A stretch of 8,167 bases of DNA from JAVVHH01 sp032249615 (GTDB taxonomy: Bacteria; Pseudomonadota; Alphaproteobacteria; Acetobacterales; Acetobacteraceae): positions 1-8,167 of the forward strand of contig JAVVHH010000162.1 of assembly GCA_032249615.1 (NCBI GenBank), read 5' to 3'. Of this stretch, positions 1-7,008 are shown in pieces (position 1 is the first letter of the stretch; each line of letters starts with the position of its first letter). The translations under genes were made by a program, and so were the position numbers. The notes beneath the pieces are model-generated. The model was given only the letters and a program-made list of their open reading frames with translations. It was not told where the DNA came from and did no database searches.

Positions 1-198
1 TGCGTGACTATAGGGTCTGAGCCTGGGACCGGAGCGCGTCGAAGGCGTGCCCACAGGAGCGCGCCTCTGATGTGGGCGGGTGGTCGGACATACGTCCAGG
101 CACCCGAGCCGGCAAGACTTTCACTCTTGGCAGGCGGTCTGATCGGGTTAGCGGCTACAACGCGTCGTCGGCGCGGCTTGTCGAGCTCACTGAGCTGA
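1..198 (+). CDS. C-terminal end of a PEP-CTERM sorting-signal protein, cut by the window edge (possibly a decayed remnant)
   Basis: The frame is open from the left edge to a TGA at 196-198. Its last ~30 residues have the full PEP-CTERM architecture: a Pro-Glu-Pro triplet (APEP, from base 100), a ~16-residue hydrophobic helix (LSLLAGGLIGLAATT), then RRRR and a short polar tail. In known systems this signal is recognised by exosortase, which cleaves and anchors the protein at the cell surface. The tail aligns without gaps to the tail of the gene ending at 3509: of bases 101-180 against 3421-3500, I count 57 of 80 identical. The residues before the signal are Arg-rich and unlike a normal secreted domain, so the upstream part may be frameshifted or degenerate. 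A GTG at 4 could start a 64-residue product, but without a signal peptide this is unlikely to be a functional protein. The rest of the gene, if intact, lies left of the window. Confidence 0.5.
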   Translation, partial: CVTIGSEPGTGARRRRAHRSAPLMWAGGRTYVQAPEPARLSLLAGGLIGLAATTRRRRGLSSSLS

Positions 199-320
199 AC
201 AACGCCTCCGTCTGCTCGTCGCCGCCCCGCATTGCCGTTCTCCGCTGCTACCCCAGCGAACCACGTTAGGCGACTACCAGCGAGCAGTTCTTCAGCAGCC
301 TGCTAGGAGAGGAATTCGAG

Positions 321-1814
321 ATGGGTCGCGAGGCCATGGGACGCCACCGTCATCAGCGGGGAACCGGCAGGGTCTCCGGTCGTCGCCTTCACGCCCTGCA
401 GAACCGGGCGCACAGCGCTATCCACCACTTCCTGACCGTGCCGCTGCTGGTCGTATGCGGCTTCGTGCTCCTGGCGGTCGGCCTCTACTTCCTCGATGCC
501 GCGCTGTGGTCGGCCAACACCGCCCCCTCCGATAACCTGCGCTGGCTTGGCCAGGCAATTGGCAACAGCAACGCGCTCGCCAGCCTCTTGGGTACGCTCA
601 CCACTGGCCTGATCACCGTCACTTCCATCACCTTTTCCCTGCTACTGCTTGCCGTCCAGCAGGGCGGCTCGTCCTACACCAACCAGGTGTTCGACCAGTT
701 CCTGCGGCGCCGCAGCAACCAGCTCTACCTCGGCTATTTCGTCGGACTATCAATCTACACCATGTTGACGATGGTCAGCGCCAACGCGGAGCATCGTCCG
801 GTGTTCGGCACCCTGTTCGGCATTGTGCTGACTGCGCTCGGCCTGTTCCTGATCATCGTGCTGATCTACCTGACCATCATTCAGTCGCGTCCCCAGCTCA
901 TCGTCGGTGCGATCCGCAAGAGCGTGCTGCGCTCCCGACAGACACAACTGGCGCTGCTGCGGAGCACCCGCCGCAACGCATCGGACGGGTTTTCGACGGT
1001 GCGACGGGTGCGATCCCGGAGCCAAGGCTACATGACCGCGATCGGCATGGACCGGATCTCCGACGCGGCCAGTGAGGTGCGGAACAGCCGCCGGAGAGCG
1101 GAGGCGGGTGACGCCGATTTCGAGATCCGGTTCTGTCTCGCGCTCGGAGACTACGTCGCCTATGCCGACCCCCTCGCCGAGATCCGGTGCCGCGGCAGCT
1201 GGCTGGACGAAGGCGACGCCGACAGGATCGCGGCCGACATCATCGAGGCGATCACGCTGAAGGAACAGCGTGACCTCGACCGCGATCCGGCGCTCGGACT
1301 GCAGCAGCTCGCCACCATCGGCTGGACGAGCATCTCCACCGCCTCATCGAACCCGGCACCGGGCACGCTGGTCTGCGACGCGATGCGGGACATCCTCGCG
1401 CGATGGGTCGAGGATGGGCCGCCACCCGAAGACCGCTCGTCAGAGGTCGTCTACAGCGACGTGTTGAACGAGCGGGCAATCGCCGTTCTCGAATCCCTCA
1501 TGGTGGTTGCGCATGAGTCACTGCAGCATCAGTCGCTGGCGGAAATCTTGCGGACGTTCGCCATGTTGATCGAGGATCTTCCGCCGGTCCATGCGGACCA
1601 GGTGGAGGACATCGTTCTTCGTTCGCTATCCACGCTCGGGGAACACGTGCTCACCCGGAGCCTCGAAGACGCGATCAACGCCCTTGTGGAGGCTCTTCGC
1701 GCGTGCGGCCGTGACGCGACCGCGGACAAGTTGGCTGAGGCGGCGGATGGGCTGCGGCAGAGTATCGGCATGCTCGGCAGCCGCTCGACCAGGGTGCCGA
1801 GCGCGGGTGGGTAG
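321..1814 (+). CDS. DUF2254 family predicted inner-membrane protein
   Basis: This 497-residue protein has four hydrophobic segments in its N-terminal half, at about 38-61, 85-112, 135-153 and 162-187, followed by a ~310-residue soluble part. The stretch 98-114 (ITVTSITFSLLLLAVQQ) running into QFLRRRSNQLYLGYFVG (127-142) is typical of DUF2254 proteins as I know them. So are GYM.AIGMDRI (236-246), GDYVAYADPL (276-285) and RDLDRDPALGLQQLA (317-331). The family's biochemical role is not established; membrane location is certain from the helices. The N-terminus is basic (Arg/His-rich, residues 1-35), consistent with an inside orientation. The start is supported by a strong Shine-Dalgarno AGGAGAGG at 305-312, eight bases before the ATG; a second in-frame ATG at 336 is less well placed. 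The C-terminal ~130 residues are acidic and probably helical. It stands alone: 122 bases separate it from the upstream PEP-CTERM tail and 351 from the next start. No link to the PEP-CTERM genes is shown beyond adjacency. Confidence 0.87.
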   Translation: MGREAMGRHRHQRGTGRVSGRRLHALQNRAHSAIHHFLTVPLLVVCGFVLLAVGLYFLDAALWSANTAPSDNLRWLGQAIGNSNALASLLGTLTTGLITVTSITFSLLLLAVQQGGSSYTNQVFDQFLRRRSNQLYLGYFVGLSIYTMLTMVSANAEHRPVFGTLFGIVLTALGLFLIIVLIYLTIIQSRPQLIVGAIRKSVLRSRQTQLALLRSTRRNASDGFSTVRRVRSRSQGYMTAIGMDRISDAASEVRNSRRRAEAGDADFEIRFCLALGDYVAYADPLAEIRCRGSWLDEGDADRIAADIIEAITLKEQRDLDRDPALGLQQLATIGWTSISTASSNPAPGTLVCDAMRDILARWVEDGPPPEDRSSEVVYSDVLNERAIAVLESLMVVAHESLQHQSLAEILRTFAMLIEDLPPVHADQVEDIVLRSLSTLGEHVLTRSLEDAINALVEALRACGRDATADKLAEAADGLRQSIGMLGSRSTRVPSAGG

Positions 1815-1816
1815 CG

Positions 1817-1837
1817 CGGCCGTGATACCGGCGGCCG
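1817..1837 (+). terminator. GC-only hairpin just after the DUF2254 stop, no U-tract
   Basis: CGGCCG at 1817-1822 can pair with CGGCCG at 1832-1837 across a nine-base loop, starting three bases after the stop codon. There is no T-run behind it, so it may act as an mRNA 3'-end stabiliser or not at all. CGGCCG is self-complementary and common in GC-rich DNA, so chance is a real alternative. Confidence 0.25.
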
Positions 1838-1862
1838 GCTAAGAAATCCTCAATTTCGATTG

Positions 1863-1905
1863 TCCTGACAACGGCCCCACTGTGTTCCAGGGCGGTCAGG
1901 ATCTT
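1863..1905 (+). terminator. Possible Rho-independent terminator of the DUF2254 gene
   Basis: A seven-base perfect stem TCCTGAC (1863-1869) / GTCAGGA (1895-1901) encloses an inner four-base stem GCCC (1874-1877) / GGGC (1890-1893). A four-base bulge lies on the left and one base on the right. It is followed by TCTTT rather than a full T-run. It lies ~50 bases after the stop of the DUF2254 gene, a sensible terminator position. The nested arms make it better than the GC hairpin before it, but the weak T-tract keeps confidence low. Confidence 0.35.
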
Positions 1906-2165
1906 TCAGCGGACCAGCGCCCAGAGGTCGAGCCGAGTTCGGGGCGGCTGAGTTCACAGTAGGTGAGATTGCGCGCATCGGGTGATATCGGTGATTTTTT
2001 CGTTCCTCCGCTGCGCCGCGATCCTGCTCGCGAGCGTCGCCCGAGCGGCCCGGGAAACCAGTGCACAGTGGCAGCGCGCACGAACCTTTGAGCGTACGCG
2101 CGTCGTTGCGGGCGCGACAAAGTTCCTAAGCTGCTTTTGCAATCGATAAGATGGGAGGCAGCATA

Positions 2166-3509
2166 ATGACTCAACGAAGCCGCTACCTGCTTTCGGCGAC
2201 ACTACTGGCTGGCCTTCTTGCGAGCGAAGGCGCTCTGGCGTCGCCAGTCTATAGTCTTGTCGGGACGATACCGCTCAATGTCGGCGCCAGTCAGTTCACG
2301 GGTTATGATCTCAGCATCGTCGATCCAACAACGCAGCTTTACTATCTGACCGACCGCTCGGCAGGAGCGATCGATGTCATCTCGACCCAGACGAACAAGT
2401 TGGTCGAGCGAATTGGTGCGGGGAGCAACCTGTTCGGCGGTGTCTCGACCGGGAACGACACGGCGGGGCCAAACGGAATCTCGATCACCACGCTGGCCGA
2501 CGACAGCAAGTTGCTGCTGGCGGGCAATACCCAGCCGGGAACGACGGTCGGCAACGTGATCGCGTTCAACCTGGCCTCCAACGGCCTTGCCGTTACCAAC
2601 ACGCGAACTCTCACCACCAACACTCCGAGCACGCCGGTGCCGGCGAACCGGGTGGACGGGGTTGCCTACTCGCCGCAGACCAACACGATCCTCGCCGCCA
2701 ACAACGCGTCGACGCCAGGCGCGATCACCATCGTCGACAACGGGACCGGTGCGGTCGTCAAAACTCTGCTGCTCAACGGCCAGAACGGGCTGCCGAACGG
2801 TCAGGGTAACGGCGTCGAGGGCCCGATCTACAACACGCTCACCCACACCTTCATGGTCGCCATCCCCAACCTGACTTCGGACGCGCAAGGCAATGGCACC
2901 GGCGGCGGCGGCATTCTCGAGATCAACCCGGCAAACGGCGACGTGATCCGAACGTTCAGCTTCGACGCCCTGGGCGCGCCGGTCGGCTGCAACCCGAACG
3001 GCATCGTGCAGGGCGCGAACGGCTTGATCGGCATCGCCTGCGGCAATTCGGGCACACTCGGCAATCCCGGCCTGACTCTGTTCCTTGATCCCGCCGGTAA
3101 TGATGGTGCCGGCAAGCTGACCTACTCCAGTGCAGTCACCGGCGCCGATCAGATCGCGTACGATTCGTCACGTGATCTGTTCGTCGAGGCGGCGCGTTTT
3201 GCCCTGCCGGACGGCGCAGGCGGCAGAACGCCGGTCGTCGGCATCTTCGATGGCTTTGGCAACTACTTGCAGAGCCTGGCGGCCACCAACAACATCCACT
3301 CCATCGCGGTCGACCCGGTAAGCGGCGAAATCCTGGTTGCGGAAGGCGCCACCGGTAAAACCCCGAGCACGAGCACCGTGGAAGGTTGCAGTTTTGGCTG
3401 CGTTGCCGTGTTTGCCCCGGTGCCCGAGCCGACGAGCATATCACTCCTGGCAGTCGGTTTCATCGGGCTGGGGGCCGTGTCGCGTCGCCGGAGCCGCATG
3501 CCGAGCTAA
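2166..3509 (+). CDS. Secreted beta-propeller-like PEP-CTERM surface protein
   Basis: This is a 447-residue exported protein. Residues 1-25 are a signal peptide (basic MTQRSR, hydrophobic core, ALA before S26). Residues 47-417 fall into seven repeats of ~40 residues, each opening with a strand ending in a D/S-P-x-T/S-type turn and an L-x-V/A strand. Examples are VDPTTQLYYLTD (52-63), YSPQTNTILAANN (168-180) and VDPVSGEILVAEG (382-394). This resembles a YncE/Vgb/SMP-30-type propeller. The C-terminus is a PEP-CTERM signal: VPEP (419-422), hydrophobic helix (424-438), RRR (440-442). Known PEP-CTERM proteins are cleaved and anchored by exosortase, often alongside exopolysaccharide production. Four cysteines (275, 292, 408, 412) could form disulfides. 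No catalytic residues are recognisable, so ligand and function are unknown. I chose the ATG at 2166 rather than the in-frame ATG at 2151 because GGGAGG (2153-2158) sits seven bases before it and the signal peptide then begins cleanly. The stop is one base from the next gene's GTG. Confidence 0.9.
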   Translation: MTQRSRYLLSATLLAGLLASEGALASPVYSLVGTIPLNVGASQFTGYDLSIVDPTTQLYYLTDRSAGAIDVISTQTNKLVERIGAGSNLFGGVSTGNDTAGPNGISITTLADDSKLLLAGNTQPGTTVGNVIAFNLASNGLAVTNTRTLTTNTPSTPVPANRVDGVAYSPQTNTILAANNASTPGAITIVDNGTGAVVKTLLLNGQNGLPNGQGNGVEGPIYNTLTHTFMVAIPNLTSDAQGNGTGGGGILEINPANGDVIRTFSFDALGAPVGCNPNGIVQGANGLIGIACGNSGTLGNPGLTLFLDPAGNDGAGKLTYSSAVTGADQIAYDSSRDLFVEAARFALPDGAGGRTPVVGIFDGFGNYLQSLAATNNIHSIAVDPVSGEILVAEGATGKTPSTSTVEGCSFGCVAVFAPVPEPTSISLLAVGFIGLGAVSRRRSRMPS

Positions 3510-3510
3510 G

Positions 3511-4278
3511 GTGAACCGCCGCCACATGGCTTGGGCGCGCAGGTGCTTGCTCCTGCTTGGCCTTGCCGTCTTGCCTCGATTGGCCGCTCGGGCGGACAGC
3601 CCCGATCCTTGTGCGGGTTGGCAGGTGCCAGCCGGCCGCAACGTCGACTTCAAGGTTTGGACGGCGGCGCAGCTGAAGGCGGGATGGCGGCCCCCCGCCT
3701 GTTCCGGTTGGACCATGCCGGGCGCGCGGAGTGTCATCACCGTCTCCGGCAGGTTGGCCCTGCCGGGAGGCGCCTCTGCCGTTCTCGCCCGCTTCGGAGC
3801 GATCTCTGCCTATGTCGGAGTGCGCTATTGGTCGGTGACGGACAGGCAGTGGAAGACGCTGATCACCGCCGCCCACGCTCTGGATGCATCGGGCCGGGCA
3901 CGGCGGGATTTCAGCGCAGAGGAGATGGGGCCGGGTCGCGTGCTCGCCTACAGCCAGACCGATAGCGGCGCGGGCACGACGACCTACCGCATGCGGGTCA
4001 TCGCCGAATCGGAAAATCGGATCGTCCTGACGACGGAGAATGCCGGGACCATACGCTACCTCTTCGTGCCGTTGTTCAGCCCCGGGGAGCTGCAAACGCT
4101 CTATGTCTTGGACCGCCAAAGTGAGGGTATGTGGGCCTACACGAGCCTGACGCGGACGCTTCCGGGTGCCAGTTCGCTTACAGACGGGCATACCGATAGC
4201 GGCGTCAATCGGGCCGTCGCCATGTATCGGCACATCGCCGGTATCGCATCCGATCAGGATCCGCCGGCAATCCGGTAG
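3511..4278 (+). CDS. Exported protein of unknown function
   Basis: This 255-residue protein has a signal peptide: basic residues at 3-11, hydrophobic core about 12-22, likely cleavage after ARA28. The mature protein is ~227 residues with two cysteines near its start (34 and 64) that could form a disulfide, and no further membrane segment. It alternates short beta-like stretches, such as GVRYWSVTDRQWKTLI (103-118), YRMRVIAESENRIVLTTENA (159-178) and RYLFVPLFSPGELQTLYVLD (182-201). I do not recognise the family with confidence; the 'YWSVTDRQWKTLI' and 'VPLFSPGEL' pattern faintly recalls DUF6675-type exported proteins, which would need a profile search. The GTG at 3511 begins one base after the previous stop, suggesting translational coupling. 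An ATG at 3526 (residue 6) is an equal alternative, with AAGGTGA (3508-3514) eleven bases before it, and leaves the signal peptide intact. It sits 33 bases upstream of the PAP2 gene, so a shared envelope function is plausible but inferred. Confidence 0.78.
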   Translation: MNRRHMAWARRCLLLLGLAVLPRLAARADSPDPCAGWQVPAGRNVDFKVWTAAQLKAGWRPPACSGWTMPGARSVITVSGRLALPGGASAVLARFGAISAYVGVRYWSVTDRQWKTLITAAHALDASGRARRDFSAEEMGPGRVLAYSQTDSGAGTTTYRMRVIAESENRIVLTTENAGTIRYLFVPLFSPGELQTLYVLDRQSEGMWAYTSLTRTLPGASSLTDGHTDSGVNRAVAMYRHIAGIASDQDPPAIR

Positions 4279-4311
4279 GAGCCAAGCCCCCCATCCGGCG
4301 AGTCCGCGACC

Positions 4312-4986
4312 ATGACGTCCAGCAGTTCTCCGCCGCCCCGATCGCCTGTCTTCCCGCTCACCCTTGCCTTTCTTTCGCTATGCCTGTTTCTCGGGCTCGC
4401 CATCTCGGTTCACGCCGGCTGGACCCATCGTTTCGACGAGGCGGGGCTGCTGGCGTTCCGGCGCGCGGGCGACCCTTCGAACCCTATGGGGCCCGGATGG
4501 CTGCAGGCGAGCGGGCGCGACTTCACGGCGTTGGGCAGCAATGGAGTGGTCGGCGCGCTGGTGCTTGCCACCGCCAGGCTGCTCGCGCTGGCGCGGCAAC
4601 GCGGGTCGTCGTTGTTCCTGCTGGCAGCGTTTGCCGGCGCGCTCGCCTTGCAGGGGGTGGCAAAACTCGTCGTGGGACGGCCGCGCCCGGAACTGCTGCC
4701 CCATGCGGCGCGCGTGTTCACCACCTCCTTTCCGAGCAGCCATGCGACCGTCTCGGCCGCAATCGCCCTCGCGGGTGCCGTGCTCCTGGCGCGGGCGGGA
4801 CCTGACCGGCGGTTTGCCGCCGTGGCGGGGCTCATTGCTGTATGCCTTGCGGCTTTGGTCGGCCTCAGCCGGCTATACCTTGGCGTGCACTGGCCGACGG
4901 ACGTGCTGGCGGGGTGGGCCCTGGGCGTGTCCTGGGGAGCAGCCTGCTGGACCGGGCTGAGACGATGGTCAGGGCCCGTCACCTGA
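4312..4986 (+). CDS. PAP2-superfamily integral membrane phosphatase
   Basis: This 224-residue membrane protein carries the complete three-part acid-phosphatase signature. Motif 1 is KX6RP (K118 to R125-P126), motif 2 is PSSH (141-144; usual PSGH with Ser for Gly), and motif 3 is SRX5HX3D (S186-R187, H193, D197). In the family, the two His and the Arg/Lys residues bind and hydrolyse a phosphomonoester or pyrophosphate on a lipid such as phosphatidic acid or undecaprenyl pyrophosphate, with the active site facing the periplasm. Hydrophobic segments lie near 14-34, 76-95, 100-117, 146-162, 167-185 and 197-213, giving the usual six-helix layout. Length is normal for a stand-alone PAP2 enzyme. The substrate cannot be told from sequence; undecaprenyl-PP recycling would fit the neighbouring surface-protein genes, but that is inference. 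The start has only a weak ribosome site (GGCGAG, 4297-4302, nine bases before ATG), consistent with reliance on translation from the upstream gene 33 bases away. Confidence 0.92.
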   Translation: MTSSSSPPPRSPVFPLTLAFLSLCLFLGLAISVHAGWTHRFDEAGLLAFRRAGDPSNPMGPGWLQASGRDFTALGSNGVVGALVLATARLLALARQRGSSLFLLAAFAGALALQGVAKLVVGRPRPELLPHAARVFTTSFPSSHATVSAAIALAGAVLLARAGPDRRFAAVAGLIAVCLAALVGLSRLYLGVHWPTDVLAGWALGVSWGAACWTGLRRWSGPVT

Positions 4987-5039
4987 TCCGTTGATGCGGG
5001 TTGAGCAACGCGGCAATTACTATGCCTGCTAACAACTGC

Positions 5040-5067
5040 TTGACTTCACGGCGACAAAGCGTATCAC
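5040..5067 (+). promoter_or_regulatory. Candidate sigma70 promoter P1 upstream of rpsA
   Basis: TTGACT (5040-5045) and TATCAC (5062-5067) are separated by 16 bases, close to the housekeeping consensus TTGACA/TATAAT. This would start transcription around 5074 and give a leader of ~150 bases for rpsA. Similarity by eye only. Confidence 0.35.
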
Positions 5068-5126
5068 TCCCGCTCTCTCGACCGCGCTTGTGCCATTCGG
5101 CGCTGGCGAAATTGTCGTTCAACCAG

Positions 5127-5139
5127 CCCGCAGTGCGGG
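5127..5139. repeat. Short inverted repeat between the two rpsA promoter candidates
   Basis: CCCGCA (5127-5132) and TGCGGG (5134-5139) are perfect complements around one central G. It lies 10 bases upstream of the P2 -35 hexamer. It could be an operator half-site pair or a hairpin in the P1 transcript; nothing in the sequence decides between these or chance. Confidence 0.3.
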
Positions 5140-5148
5140 TAGTCGCGT

Positions 5149-5176
5149 TTGAACTTGGTTCGGGCGCGCATATCAT
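5149..5176 (+). promoter_or_regulatory. Candidate sigma70 promoter P2 for rpsA
   Basis: TTGAAC (5149-5154) and TATCAT (5171-5176) are separated by 16 bases. The predicted start near 5183 gives a ~40-base leader directly before the rpsA ATG, a sensible distance for a strongly expressed ribosomal-protein gene. This is the better placed of the two candidates. Matches are by eye. Confidence 0.45.
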
Positions 5177-5180
5177 GTTT

Positions 5181-5197
5181 CCGGCTCACTTGGCCGG
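5181..5197 (+). promoter_or_regulatory. Small leader hairpin before rpsA
   Basis: CCGGC (5181-5185) pairs with GCCGG (5193-5197) over a seven-base loop. If P2 is used, the hairpin would be at the very 5' end of the transcript, followed by an A-rich single-stranded stretch containing AGGAAA (5207-5212), a weak ribosome site eleven bases before the ATG. In E. coli, rpsA also lacks a strong Shine-Dalgarno and S1 represses its own mRNA through leader structure; a similar role here is inference. Confidence 0.3.
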
Positions 5198-5223
5198 ACC
5201 CATAACAGGAAACAACGAACCAC

Positions 5224-6954
<1,731 letters not shown>

Positions 6955-6964
6955 CAGCTGCGAC

Positions 6965-6981
6965 CCCCCTGCATGCGGGGG
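6965..6981 (+). terminator. GC hairpin in the rpsA-sppA gap
   Basis: CCCCC (6965-6969) can pair with GGGGG (6977-6981) around a seven-base loop TGCATGC. There is no T-run, so a true terminator is unlikely; an attenuating or mRNA-stabilising element between a highly expressed ribosomal gene and a lower-expressed protease gene is the better guess. It begins ten bases after the rpsA stop. Confidence 0.35.
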
Positions 6982-7008
6982 AGGTCAGCCACGTCGTAGG
7001 GGCCATGC

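Larger units (their letters stand above)
1815..2165. other. Intergenic region with hairpins and a palindrome
   Basis: This 351-base gap contains no frame that looks coding on either strand. Its left end has two possible termination hairpins for the DUF2254 gene (entered separately). Further on are a short tandem GGTGAT repeat (1981-1986 and 1990-1995, period nine) running into six T, a perfect 10-base palindrome GCTCGCGAGC at 2026-2035, and an 8-base palindrome GCGTACGC at 2092-2099. Any promoter for the PEP-CTERM gene should lie in the right half, but I found no convincing -35/-10 pair and no sigma54-type -24/-12 element. The right end carries the Shine-Dalgarno GGGAGG (2153-2158) of the next gene. 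Confidence 0.6.

Noticed and set aside
72..269. 65-codon + strand frame overlapping the PEP-CTERM tail
   Set aside because: Different frame from the recognisable sorting signal and without coding character.
1815..2165. Possible sigma54 (-24/-12) promoter for the PEP-CTERM gene, as known for some PEP-CTERM regulons
   Set aside because: TGGCAG occurs at about 2069-2074 but no TTGC follows at the required distance.
2202..2888. 228-codon minus-strand frame opposite the PEP-CTERM gene
   Set aside because: Arg/Val-rich composition typical of an antisense shadow; the + strand product has a signal peptide, repeats and sorting tail.
3460..4233. 257-codon minus-strand frame opposite the exported protein gene
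   Set aside because: Composition is Arg/Gly/Pro/His rich without domains, whereas the + strand frame has a signal peptide and tight operon spacing.
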